A DNA stretch of 39,069 bases, taken from IMG/VR virus record IMGVR_UViG_3300028837_002970, positions 1-39,069 of that record. One strand, given 5' to 3'. Every line of letters starts with the position of its first letter. Position 1 is the first letter of the stretch. The position numbers and the translations under genes were made by a program. Positions 30,784 to 38,862 of the stretch are shown here, in pieces. The stretch comes from a virus. The notes beneath the pieces were generated by a model that ran no database searches, was not told the origin of the DNA, and saw only the letters and a program-made list of their open reading frames with translations.

Positions 30784-30989
30784 GGATTCCCGATTAAAGA
30801 TTTCGGGAATGACAGTGGGAGCTCTCGGGAATGACAGTGGGAGCTCTCGGGAATGACAGTGGGAGCTCTCGGGAATGACAGTGGGAGCTCTCGGGAATGA
30901 CAGTGGGAGCTCTCGGGAATGACAGAAAAGGCACAGAGGCAGAAGGCAGAAGGGACATGGATTCCCGATTGATGCACTCGGGAATGACA
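30784..30989 (+). repeat. Repeat A with 22-bp tandem array, repeat B, repeat A
   Basis: After GGATTCCCGATTAAAGATTT, a 22-bp unit (GGGAATGACAGTGGGAGC plus TCTC) occurs five times exactly at 30805..30914. The unit is the A-family end with a GAGCTC palindrome. A sixth partial copy, family B bases (30927..30956) and another full A unit (30959..30989) follow. No gene fits the 255-base spacer. Confidence 0.85.
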
Positions 30990-31022
30990 GGATGAAGTAA
31001 GATTTACGAATGGTGAGAGATA

Positions 31023-31784
31023 ATGAGTAATGCGAGGTTTTTACATAATTTCAAATTTGACAGCGGAACGATCACCTCATCGAGCGAGGTGAGCGGGCTG
31101 CCGGATGACAACGCTGTCGATGATTTTGTAGCAAAGAAATGGAGGACAGAAACAGATACCGGGGAATGGATAAAATTCGATCTCAGCTCGGAGAAGAAGA
31201 TCACGATGGTAGCGATTTTCGGGCACAACCTGACGGGCGGAGCAACGATAAAGATCGAGGCGAACAGCTCTGATTCATGGAGTCCTTCATGGGATCCGCC
31301 GGGGTACAGCCAGGCAATGACCTGGAATGAGAAAGCGATTGTGAAATTCTTAGACCAGACGTACCAATGGTGGAGGATCACACTCGAGGACGGATCGAAT
31401 CCGGATGAGCATCTCGAGATCGGCAGGATCTGTGCGGGTGAATATGTCGAGCCCGATGTGAATGTGAATCAGGAAGTACAGAAGAAGCTCATAGATCCAT
31501 CGGTTATCCAGGAATCGGCGGGCAGACAGGGCTATGCAGTCGAGAAAGAGGTATACCGTACGTTCGATATAGGTTTTACGGGGATCGCACGGGCACAGCA
31601 GGACCAACTGGCAACGATATTCGAGGCGGTGAAGACTATCAACATGCTGGTTTTTGCGCTGGATCCGGATAATTATCCGGAAGAAGATACGATCTACTGC
31701 AAGTTAACGACGCCCCTGGCTCATGCACTGCGGGCTTTGGGATACGGCGATGTGACGTTGAGTTTTGAGGAGAAAGTAAGTTAG
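31023..31784 (+). CDS. Distal tail-type protein with discoidin-like domain
   Basis: 253 residues, ATG 31023. Residues 15-140 form a jelly-roll like the F5/8-type (WRTETDTGEWIKFDLSSEKK, then ITMVAIFGHNL, WWRITLEDG). A second part (YRTFDIGFTGIARAQQDQLA) is similar to proteins between tape measure and baseplate hub. Probably links tail tube and tip or binds sugars. Confidence 0.6.
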   Translation: MSNARFLHNFKFDSGTITSSSEVSGLPDDNAVDDFVAKKWRTETDTGEWIKFDLSSEKKITMVAIFGHNLTGGATIKIEANSSDSWSPSWDPPGYSQAMTWNEKAIVKFLDQTYQWWRITLEDGSNPDEHLEIGRICAGEYVEPDVNVNQEVQKKLIDPSVIQESAGRQGYAVEKEVYRTFDIGFTGIARAQQDQLATIFEAVKTINMLVFALDPDNYPEEDTIYCKLTTPLAHALRALGYGDVTLSFEEKVS

Positions 31785-32000
31785 GGGCTGAACATGTTCA
31801 GCCCGTACATAGCCACAAAGGCAGAAGGGACATGGATTCCCGATTCGCTTTGCTCCCGGGAATGACATAAAGGGGGAATCGGGAATGACATACCCTCACC
31901 CTGCCCTCTCCCGCAAGCGGGAGAGGGAAATAAGGAATGATGGAGGAATGGATTCATGAGATTGCTTCGGCTATTTCGCCTCGCAATGACAATCGATGGA
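31784..32000 (+). repeat. Dispersed repeats D, B, A, C and H in series
   Basis: 31784..31808 family D (GGGGCTGAACATGTTCAGCC); family B at 31815..31829; family A at 31834..31890 (a full unit plus a half); family C at 31893..31927; and 31953..31991, GAGATTGCTTCGGCTATTTC with GCCTCGCAATGACAA, a family (H) found only here. The downstream frame is open through these repeats, but its true start is after them. Confidence 0.75.
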
Positions 32001-32011
32001 GGAATGGAATA

Positions 32012-34255
32012 ATGGGGTTTACACCGGCGGCGGTCCAGGATGCACATGTGCTTGCACAGATAGGCATGACCGGGATAACAAAGGATGGATTAGTAGGATA
32101 CTGGCCGCTAAATAAAGCGAGTCTGCAGGGAAGCAACACATTTTTAGATTTGAGCGGTAAAGGAAATCACGGCACATCGGCGAATGCACCTAATTTTACT
32201 ACAGGGCCGAAAGGCAATTCAAACAACGCAATGGTGTTTAATGCTATTGATGACCAAATAGATATGGGAGATGTGCTGGATATTGGACTTGGTGATTATT
32301 CTGTTTCATTGTGGTTTAGAACAAGTTCATCAGGAGCACATATTGCTCTAATTTCAAAATACCATCCTGGTTATTTTCTTTCAGTATATACCGATAATAA
32401 ATTACGAACATATGTTTATAATGATGGGGTTAAGGTTGAACAATATTCTGATAATGTAGTAAATGACGGAGAATGGCATAATGCAATAGTAACTTTTGAT
32501 AGAGACGGTTATTGCACAACATATATTGATAATGTAGAACAGTCGGATAAAACAGATATATCAAGTTTTTCTGCTGAAGATTGGACAGCTACTTTGGGTC
32601 ACGCGGCAAATCGTGTTTTTTTGATTGGTAGAGGACATTCTGGACGGGCTTTTATGAATGGAGATATTTGCAATATCCGAATCTATAACAGAGCATTGCC
32701 AGTAGATGAAATTGAATGGACATACTACGAGGAAAAAACAGGAGCCGGGAAAACATTCTACTATGCCGATAAAAGCATGAGTATGAGCGATGGGAACTAT
32801 TACGATGGCAGGTTGAGTGTTTCGACGCTGCAGCGGGCGTTCTCATCATTCACTGCACCGAAGCAACGTCACAGCACGCTAACCATTACACTCAAGGATG
32901 CCGATCTGACGGTGCGTGAGCTTCTCGATTTGTATACCTGGGGAAACAGGGAAGTAAAGGTCTATGTCGGCAAGGGCAGGAATTTAGACGATTATTCGAT
33001 CGATTTCCACGGGATAATAAAGATACCGGGCGGGATCAGTTTCGACCGTAAGGAGGTATTTATCAAGCTCAGGGATGTGCGAAACAGCGACGAGCTCATG
33101 CTGCCGATCAATAAATACTGGACAACAGATTATCCGAATTTGGAAGAAAAAGCGGAAGGAAAGCCGATTCCGATTGCATACGGGGATTACAGCAGCATGT
33201 GGATCGATGTGTACTGCATCGATACGACAGCGAAGAAATTCAAGATAGCCGATCATGCGATCAAGAGCATCGAGAATGTAACCAAGAACGGTGAAGTGGG
33301 GACGAGCTGGTCGAGCCCGAATCTGACCGACGCAACGTTTATCTTAGATGAGGAATACGATCCGGATAATGATACTGTCGGGGTGAAATTCAAAGGGAAA
33401 GTGGACGGAGAGTCGAACCTTATCGAGAAGCCGATCGATATCCTCGAGGACCTGCTGAAGAATTATGTGGCTGTTTCGGATGAAAACATAGATCAGGATT
33501 CGTTCGATGAGCTCAATATTGAGACCGGAGATGTCAGGTGCAGGCGGTATATCGCAGATGAGATATCGTCAAATACGCTTATGGAGGAGCTTGCTATCGA
33601 AAACATGTTCGATCTTTTCATCGAGAATGATAAATACACCGCCAGAAGCAGGATGCCGAAGATTCAGGTTGATGCGACATACGATAATATCAGTATCATG
33701 CCGGACTCGATGCGTGTGGATTCGGATCCGGAGGGGCTTTATGCGAACCAGATCAAATGCAATTACCGGTATGATCAACTCCAGGATAAATATATGAGGC
33801 ATTCGCAGGAAGATAACGTGATCGAGCAGGACCGTATCGGTCAGGTGATCCCCAGGACTATCAATTTTAACTGGCTCTGGGTTGACAGCGATGTTCATGC
33901 TCTGGCAATGCATCTGATCATGCTCTACTCGAGGGAAATCAATGTAATCAAGTTTACGGCCTTAGGAGACGGGATTCTCACGAAATTGGCTGACCGTGTG
34001 GGGCTGACATTTGCGAATTATGTGGGCAGGCCGCTTGTGGTCCGTGAGATATCGAAGCATTTCAATACGATGAGCTGCACGATATTCGGTTATGACGAAG
34101 TGAAGCATGTGCTTCCGGGGTATATTACGGCAAACGATGCACCGGATTATGACGACGCAACTCTTGAGGAGCGTGCAACGATGGGATTTTTGACCGATGA
34201 TGATGGAGAGGCAAAACCGGGGGATGAGGATTCGAAGGTTTCGCATATCTGGTGA
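32012..34255 (+). CDS. Baseplate/tail hub protein with inserted LamG domain
   Basis: 747 residues from ATG 32012 (GGAGG at 31998); an upstream ATG at 31937 lies in repeats. Residues 30-225 are a LamG/concanavalin domain (GLVGYWPLNKASLQGSNTFL, LGDYSVSLWFRTSS, GEWHNAIVTFDRDG, CNIRIYNRALPVDEI) that is AT-rich compared with the rest. The remainder (FHGIIKIPGGISFDRKEVFI, IKCNYRYDQLQDKYM, LADRVGLTFANYVGRPL) is like tail hub/receptor proteins of this phage group. The LamG part probably binds surface sugars. Confidence 0.7.
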   Translation: MGFTPAAVQDAHVLAQIGMTGITKDGLVGYWPLNKASLQGSNTFLDLSGKGNHGTSANAPNFTTGPKGNSNNAMVFNAIDDQIDMGDVLDIGLGDYSVSLWFRTSSSGAHIALISKYHPGYFLSVYTDNKLRTYVYNDGVKVEQYSDNVVNDGEWHNAIVTFDRDGYCTTYIDNVEQSDKTDISSFSAEDWTATLGHAANRVFLIGRGHSGRAFMNGDICNIRIYNRALPVDEIEWTYYEEKTGAGKTFYYADKSMSMSDGNYYDGRLSVSTLQRAFSSFTAPKQRHSTLTITLKDADLTVRELLDLYTWGNREVKVYVGKGRNLDDYSIDFHGIIKIPGGISFDRKEVFIKLRDVRNSDELMLPINKYWTTDYPNLEEKAEGKPIPIAYGDYSSMWIDVYCIDTTAKKFKIADHAIKSIENVTKNGEVGTSWSSPNLTDATFILDEEYDPDNDTVGVKFKGKVDGESNLIEKPIDILEDLLKNYVAVSDENIDQDSFDELNIETGDVRCRRYIADEISSNTLMEELAIENMFDLFIENDKYTARSRMPKIQVDATYDNISIMPDSMRVDSDPEGLYANQIKCNYRYDQLQDKYMRHSQEDNVIEQDRIGQVIPRTINFNWLWVDSDVHALAMHLIMLYSREINVIKFTALGDGILTKLADRVGLTFANYVGRPLVVREISKHFNTMSCTIFGYDEVKHVLPGYITANDAPDYDDATLEERATMGFLTDDDGEAKPGDEDSKVSHIW

Positions 34256-34262
34256 TGATATA

Positions 34263-34340
34263 AAGTACGATTTATCCCCGATCAAGGCGGGGAAGTACGA
34301 TTTTATGAATGGATTCCCGATGGGAACATTCGGGAATGAC
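34263..34340 (+). repeat. Dispersed repeats F and A
   Basis: AAAGTACGATTTATCCCCGA with AAGGCGGGGAAGTACGATTT (F units around a CCCCG hairpin) and a family A unit at 34311..34340. Confidence 0.7.
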
Positions 34341-34348
34341 GGGAGAAA

Positions 34349-34729
34349 ATGAGCAAGGATTATACATTTACAAGTGATTTTACAGGATCATCGGTAATCG
34401 GGAAGCCGACGACAAAATCATTATTTGATAATGTTATCGATAATACGAAGGAGATCGATCAGCGGTTAGAGGCACTGGCTTTCCTGGGTGGATTTCTGCC
34501 GAAAGCGGGAACCGGTACCATTGCATACGACGGCAGCGGGAGGATCAGCACGATTACATACGCCACGAGTCCTGTGGGGGTTGTGACATACGTATACGAC
34601 GATGAAAACGGCGGCAGGATCGACTATGTGGAGTTTGTTTGCACGGATCCTGTGGCTGCAACTATAAGGAATACTTATTCATACGATGAAAGTAATAATA
34701 TAACAGGCATAACAAGGACGGTGTCTTGA
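34349..34729 (+). CDS. Small tail fibre-type protein
   Basis: 126 residues, ATG 34349. The centre has RHS/YD-like motifs (IAYDGSGRISTITYA, VTYVYDDENGGRI, TYSYDESNNITGITR), a beta-strand pattern used in phage fibres. The N-terminal 50 residues would attach it to the baseplate. Intact frame; flanked on both sides by repeats. Confidence 0.6.
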   Translation: MSKDYTFTSDFTGSSVIGKPTTKSLFDNVIDNTKEIDQRLEALAFLGGFLPKAGTGTIAYDGSGRISTITYATSPVGVVTYVYDDENGGRIDYVEFVCTDPVAATIRNTYSYDESNNITGITRTVS

Positions 34730-35068
34730 GAAGTACGATTTACGAAGTACGATTTACGAATGGATTCCCGATCGGGGATTTCGGGAATGACAAATATAAC
34801 TATTGTTTCCCCTGGGAGCTGTGGGATCCGGATTTGCCGGCAGCCAGAAAAAATTATAACTTATTGCAAGACAAATACATCATATTTTTACTATAAATAA
34901 CAGAGGTTTTATAAAATGAACAGTGAGTTGATCCGTCTTCGCATTAAAAAATGCTACGGCGCGACAGGGAAATGGATTCCCGATCGGGGATTTCGGGAAT
35001 GACAGCAGGGGATTTCGGGAATGACAGGAAATAAGGCACAGAGGCGCAAAGATATAGGGAGATGAGAG
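34730..35068 (+). repeat. Gene-free spacer of repeats F, A, G and B
   Basis: F units (34733..34760), an A unit (34762..34792), a stretch without clear content (34793..34925), a G-type hairpin (CTTCGCATTAAAAAATGC, 34937 on), an A unit with an extra half (34974..35026) and B bases (35031..35051). A 28-residue frame from 34916 consists of repeats and is not counted. Confidence 0.65.
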
Positions 35069-36547
35069 ATGTTTGAAGGATGGCTACAGCAGATACAGAA
35101 TAAGGTCGATAGATCGAGTGTGCTTGCATTCAGGGGCAAATGCGATTCCGGGATGACGCCGAGCACGACAGATATTTATTGCATCGGGCTTTCGCTTTTC
35201 GGGGACGATTATTTCAACGGTAAATACTATCTGCAGGTGATTAAAAATGCCAATTCGGCGGGGAATGCACCGGAGAAGGAAACAAAGAAGATAACCGATT
35301 ATACCTCATCCACAGGGAAATATGTAACTGAAGCATTCAGTGCAAATGTGGAGGAAAACGATGAAATATTTATTTTTCATGAAAATTTTACACAACAAAC
35401 TGCAGGTGGCAGCCGGATATTAATAAACGGTGCCTGTGATTCGGGTATGGGTGCGAGCAATGTTACTATTGTTTCTGCTGATTTATCGGGATATGGCGAT
35501 GATTATTTTAATGGAAAATTTTATGCCCAAGTAGTAAAGAATTTGAATAGTGTTGGAAATGCTCCGGAAAGAGAGTACCGCAAAATAACGGATTATCTTT
35601 CAAGCTCAGGTACATTTACTTGTGAAGCTTTTTCCGCAAATGTAGAAGAGTATGATGAGATTATTGTTTTGCATTCCTCACAAGTTGATTATCAAATAGC
35701 CGTATTCGCAACACCAGGAAATGATACATGGACTGTACCGGCAGGTGTAACTTCTGCCGAAATCCTTCTTATCGGAGGTGGTGGTGGCGGAGGCGGCGGC
35801 GGAGGTGGTTATGGTGATGCGGGTGCTGGAGATGGAGGGACAGGAGGTGGTGGTGGTACTACACGTTTTGGTTCAACTTATGGTATAAAAGTTGAGGGGG
35901 GAACAGGTGGAAACGAAGGATTACAAGCCGTTGTAGCTGCTCATGGAGCGGGTGGTGCAAAAGACACTACACCTGGTTTGCCTCCTGAAATCAGTTCTAA
36001 TACATTGGATTACACAGATTCTACGAGTTCCATTATACCGACAGTGGGATTTGCCATAGCAACTCGATATAATGGAGAAGGAAAGGCAGGAAATTTTGAT
36101 GGTAACGCTGGAGACGGACGTTCTATATTTGCCGCACCAACTGTTGGAGGAGCAGGAGCAATTGGAAAAACTGGAGCAGGTGGTGGAGGTGCAAGTATAC
36201 TTAAAGTAGGAGCAGACGGTGCTGATGGTGCAATTGGAGCAGCGGCAGGAAATGCAGGAAACACAGCACCAACAAGTTATGGCTCAGGTGGTGGCGGTGG
36301 TTCAGGAGGTGGTTCAAGTGTTACATTTTTCGGCGGTGGCGGAGCAGGAGGACGTTCTGGAAAACTTCTATTAATAACAGTACCGTTACAATCAGGAGCA
36401 GTTGTTCCGGTAACAGTAGCTGCTGCCGGAACAGCAGGCACAGCAGGTACAGCGGGTGGAACCGGAGGCTTTGCCGGAGGTGCGGGTGGTGCTGGTGCAG
36501 GAGGATATGTACGGATTAAATACAGGCAGGAGGTAGCAGCATTATGA
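35069..36547 (+). CDS. Tail fibre with duplicated domain and glycine-rich tip
   Basis: 492 residues. Two related 85-residue domains (residues 24-108 and 120-205) share DSGM, GDDYFNGKYYLQVIKN-type, GNAPE, KITDY and EAFSANVEE motifs. Then WTVPAGVTSAEILLIGGGGG starts a long Gly-rich region with runs of glycine and Gly-Ala-Gly turns to residue 480, as in receptor-binding fibre tips. The second domain and the tip are AT-richer than the first. Likely host-range determinant. Confidence 0.75.
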   Translation: MFEGWLQQIQNKVDRSSVLAFRGKCDSGMTPSTTDIYCIGLSLFGDDYFNGKYYLQVIKNANSAGNAPEKETKKITDYTSSTGKYVTEAFSANVEENDEIFIFHENFTQQTAGGSRILINGACDSGMGASNVTIVSADLSGYGDDYFNGKFYAQVVKNLNSVGNAPEREYRKITDYLSSSGTFTCEAFSANVEEYDEIIVLHSSQVDYQIAVFATPGNDTWTVPAGVTSAEILLIGGGGGGGGGGGGYGDAGAGDGGTGGGGGTTRFGSTYGIKVEGGTGGNEGLQAVVAAHGAGGAKDTTPGLPPEISSNTLDYTDSTSSIIPTVGFAIATRYNGEGKAGNFDGNAGDGRSIFAAPTVGGAGAIGKTGAGGGGASILKVGADGADGAIGAAAGNAGNTAPTSYGSGGGGGSGGGSSVTFFGGGGAGGRSGKLLLITVPLQSGAVVPVTVAAAGTAGTAGTAGGTGGFAGGAGGAGAGGYVRIKYRQEVAAL

Positions 36548-36945
36548 TAAGAAAATATGCGACTATAGATAAGAATAATATCATCTCCGTTATACATAAT
36601 TATCCGACAAGTGATGATTTTAATGGTACATCAGACAGTTTTGTTGATATAACTGATTTGAAACCGTTGCCAATAATAGGTGATGTTTATATCGACGGTA
36701 TATTCTATTCTGCCAAATCAACAGAAGCCGTTTCACATCTGAAAGCGAAGATATTCGATCCAGTAAGAAATAAAGCATTCAAAGAAACAATGTGGGCGAG
36801 ATACCGACATTCAGACAGAGTTGATTTAGGAATAGATGATGCAGAAAATTGGAATGAATGGTTACATTACTGGCAGAAACTAAGAGATTTACCAGAGGAG
36901 ACTGACTTTAATCCTATAGCAGAATTTTCTGAAAGACCGGAATAA
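36544..36945 (+). CDS. Tail fibre assembly-like protein
   Basis: 133 residues, overlapping the fibre stop by four bases (ATGA). The C-terminal half (RYRHSDRVDLGIDDAENWNE, WLHYWQKLRDLPEETDF) matches the 'W..Y...LRDLP...DFP' ending of phage tail assembly chaperones for fibres. N-terminal part is beta-rich. AT-rich like the fibre tip, so the two were probably acquired together. Confidence 0.7.
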   Translation: MIRKYATIDKNNIISVIHNYPTSDDFNGTSDSFVDITDLKPLPIIGDVYIDGIFYSAKSTEAVSHLKAKIFDPVRNKAFKETMWARYRHSDRVDLGIDDAENWNEWLHYWQKLRDLPEETDFNPIAEFSERPE

Positions 36946-36979
36946 ATGTATATATAATAAATTTTGAAAAGGATAAAAC

Positions 36980-37189
36980 ATGGAAAGTTATAACAGAAAC
37001 GGATCCAGGATTTATCGGTGGGTGATCACCACGCTGGTGGGGCTTCTTTGTTTTTGTCTCGGATTGATAGTTCAGACGGAAAGAATGAAAACGCAGGTTG
37101 TAACGAATACAGTCGAGATACGGATGTTAAAGGACGGGCTCGTGAAGATCGAGGCCAAGCTCGATCAGATATTAGCTGAACGGGAATAA
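36980..37189 (+). CDS. Small membrane protein with coiled coil
   Basis: 69 residues. One membrane helix (WVITTLVGLLCFCLGLIV, residues 14-31) and a charged coiled coil behind it (VEIRMLKDGLVKIEAKLDQI). AAAAGGATAAAAC precedes the start. The position before KTSC and endolysin genes suggests the lysis module: a haemolysin/XhlA-type holin helper or a spanin-like component. Confidence 0.6.
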   Translation: MESYNRNGSRIYRWVITTLVGLLCFCLGLIVQTERMKTQVVTNTVEIRMLKDGLVKIEAKLDQILAERE

Positions 37190-37400
37190 GGCACAAAGGG
37201 ACAGAGGCACAAAGGCACAGAGGCAGAAGGCAGAAGGGATAAGGCACAGAGGCACAAAGGCACAGAGGCAGAAGGCAGAAGGGATAAGGCACAAAGGCAC
37301 AGAGGCAGAAGGCAGAAGGCAGAAGGGACAGAGGCAGAAGGCAGAAGGCAGAAGGGACAGAGGCACAGAGGCACAAAGGCAGAAGGGATAAGTACGATTT
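37190..37400 (+). repeat. Long array of repeat B
   Basis: About 200 bases consist only of steps such as AAGGCACAGAGGCACAAAGG and AGGCAGAAGGCAGAAGG, ending in GGGATAAGTACG. Almost no T is present on this strand. On the other strand all frames read as Leu/Cys/Ser/Pro strings, which are artefacts. Family F follows at 37389..37418. Confidence 0.85.
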
Positions 37401-37436
37401 ACGAATGACGAATAACAAATAACCAGGAGGGATGAA

Positions 37437-37649
37437 ATGGACAGGGAGCCGGTTGAATCGAGTAATATCGAGAGCATCGGTTATGATGCTGGCAGTGGTG
37501 TTCTGGAGGTTGAATTCAAGGGCGGATCTGTATACCAGTACAGTGGGATTCCGCAAGAGGTCTATAATGAGCTTATGGAAGCTGGTTCGGTGGGCAGTTT
37601 CATTCATAGACGGATTAAAAACGTTTTTGAATGCGAGAGAATCGAGTGA
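37437..37649 (+). CDS. KTSC domain protein
   Basis: 70 residues. SSNIESIGYDAGSGVLEVEF, then KGGSVYQYSGIPQEVYNELM and a final FIHRRIKNVF fit the KTSC domain (PF13619), a small beta domain frequent in phages. It starts after AGGAGGG and overlaps the endolysin gene. Function unproven. Confidence 0.75.
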   Translation: MDREPVESSNIESIGYDAGSGVLEVEFKGGSVYQYSGIPQEVYNELMEAGSVGSFIHRRIKNVFECERIE

Positions 37650-38044
37650 GTGACGAGAAAATACAGATCGCAACGAATGAGGATGTGACGGAGCATTTTA
37701 AATTTACTGAATGTATCTGTCCGTGCTGCGAGCGACTGAAGATTATGCCAGAATTCTTCAGGCACATGAAGATGCTTGAGGAGATACGGCAGAAACTGGG
37801 ATTTGCTTTTATTATTAATTCGGGATACCGTTGTCCTGATCATAATAAAGAAGTAAGCGGATCGAAGAATTCCTGGCACATGATATTTGCCACAGATGTG
37901 AGGCCGAAATGGGGCAAAGGATATGATCAGAGGCTCAAAGCGATGTATAAAATGGCATTGGAAATTAATTTCGGGGGAATCGGACTTTACGAGAGTTTTA
38001 TTCATCTGGATCTCAGGCCTAAGGAAACCAGGTGGAGAGGATAA
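37631..38044 (+). CDS. M15-type peptidase endolysin
   Basis: 137 residues; ATG 37631, or GTG 37646 within the frame. FKFTECICPCCERLKI is a common start of phage M15A peptidases (PF08291). INSGYRCPDHNKEVSGSKNS precedes the zinc ligands: His in SWH, Asp in ATDVRP and His in FIHLDLRP. H-to-D spacing is one residue shorter than the usual SxHxxGxAaD. It would cleave peptide cross-links of the cell wall. No signal peptide, so a holin is needed. Confidence 0.8.
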   Translation: MRENRVSDEKIQIATNEDVTEHFKFTECICPCCERLKIMPEFFRHMKMLEEIRQKLGFAFIINSGYRCPDHNKEVSGSKNSWHMIFATDVRPKWGKGYDQRLKAMYKMALEINFGGIGLYESFIHLDLRPKETRWRG

Positions 38045-38092
38045 AACGAGATATAAAGGTACAGAGGCACACAATTAAAAGGAGGATGTACG

Positions 38093-38416
38093 ATGAGGTA
38101 TTTACTGATTGTTTTATTGGTTACCGTGTTGATGGTTGTGCTTGCAACACAGGCGTTCGCGGGAGTTCTTGATACGGTGAAAGGCTGGATGACCGGCGAA
38201 GCAATAGCGTTTATCGCATCGGCGGTTGCTGTGGTTATTGCCGGAGTTGTCGGCGTACTGTATACAAGAATTACCAGGACATGTAAAGAAGCAGGCGAAT
38301 TTCTGGCAACATTAGGGACAGCGCTCGAGGATAAGAAAATAACACGTGAAGAGCTTGGATCTATTGTCAAAGAAGGGAAAGATATATTCGCTGTCTGGAG
38401 AGGCGGTTCAGGATAA
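38093..38416 (+). CDS. Holin-like membrane protein
   Basis: 107 residues, start after AGGAGG. Two hydrophobic segments: the first 22 residues (LLIVLLVTVLMVVLATQAFA), which could be a cleavable signal ending in AFA, and AIAFIASAVAVVIAGVVGVL. The C-terminal part (GEFLATLGTALEDKKITREE) is a helical cytoplasmic tail typical of LLH-type phage holins. Its place after the endolysin supports lysis function. Confidence 0.65.
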   Translation: MRYLLIVLLVTVLMVVLATQAFAGVLDTVKGWMTGEAIAFIASAVAVVIAGVVGVLYTRITRTCKEAGEFLATLGTALEDKKITREELGSIVKEGKDIFAVWRGGSG

Positions 38417-38491
38417 CTGAGAGCAGGCCGGACGCAGCAACGTCCGACCGACGCTATAAAGGAGCGTCAAGGCAAAAACCTCTACTCTCAG
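38417..38491 (+). ncRNA. Compact three-way-junction RNA candidate
   Basis: Closing stem CTGAGAG/CTCTCAG (38417..38423 with 38485..38491), extended by AGG/CCT (38425..38427 with 38479..38481). It encloses CGGACG-CAGCAA-CGTCCG (38429..38446) and GACGCT-ATAAAGG-AGCGTC (38450..38468), with the single strand AAGGCAAAAA. The structure starts at the stop of the holin gene. No T-run follows, so it is not a plain terminator. Confidence 0.5.
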
Positions 38492-38514
38492 CCGATTGAT
38501 ATTGATTTTAATGA

Positions 38515-38727
38515 AGTGAGAATAAATTGTCTCTGAAGCACGAAGATTTTGAACGTATACATTCGATATTATCGAGTATTGAAGGGAAGTTTCTGTTCAG
38601 TATAAATGACCATGAAACAATCCGAGAAATGTTCTCTGGTTTTATCATCGAGGAAGTTTAGGTCATATATTCTATAGGCAAAAGCAGGGATAAAATCGGG
38701 GAATTGTTGATCAGGAATTATGATTGA
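38515..38727 (+). pseudogene. D12-class adenine methylase C-terminal remnant
   Basis: The frame reads LSLKHEDFERIHSILSSIEG, KFLFSINDHETIREMFSGFI, IEEV, amber stop (38659..38661), VIYSIGKSRDKIGELLIRNY D and a stop. This is like the last third of D12 (Dam-type) N6-adenine methylases (SxND...R.LF.GF.i.ev...YSI...ELLI.NYd). The N-terminal catalytic part is absent, and one in-frame TAG interrupts the rest. TAG is used as an ordinary stop in the portal gene, so recoding is unlikely. Confidence 0.6.
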
Positions 38728-38829
38728 AAGTGTAAAGTGGAATTGAAAATATTACGTCTTTTTTATGGAGGAAAGTGTAAAGTAATTGTCATTGAAAATG
38801 TGATGGTAATCACTAAAAAAGTGTCAAGT
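38727..38829 (-). repeat. Right-end iterons, three copies
   Basis: AAAGTGTAAAGT (38727..38738), AAAGTGTAAAGT (38772..38783) and AAAGTGTCAAGT (38818..38829), spaced 45 and 46 bases. Read on the opposite strand they give ACTTTACA/ACTTGACA, the core of the left-end iterons, in inverted orientation. Confidence 0.7.
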
Positions 38830-38862
38830 AAGTCGGTTTTGGGAGAGATGATAAAATTCATG

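Noticed and set aside
34916-35002. 28-residue frame MNSELIRLRIKK...
   Set aside because: It consists of repeat G and repeat A sequence and lacks any protein character.
37190-37400. Minus-strand proteins rich in Leu, Cys, Ser and Pro
   Set aside because: They are translations of the family B repeat array; all three frames look alike.
1069-38070. Dispersed repeats as a CRISPR array
   Set aside because: Copies are scattered, of unequal length, with genes between; no regular spacers and no cas genes.
38659-38661. TAG recoding in this phage
   Set aside because: Portal and decoration genes end naturally in TAG; the single amber in a gene remnant is better explained by decay.
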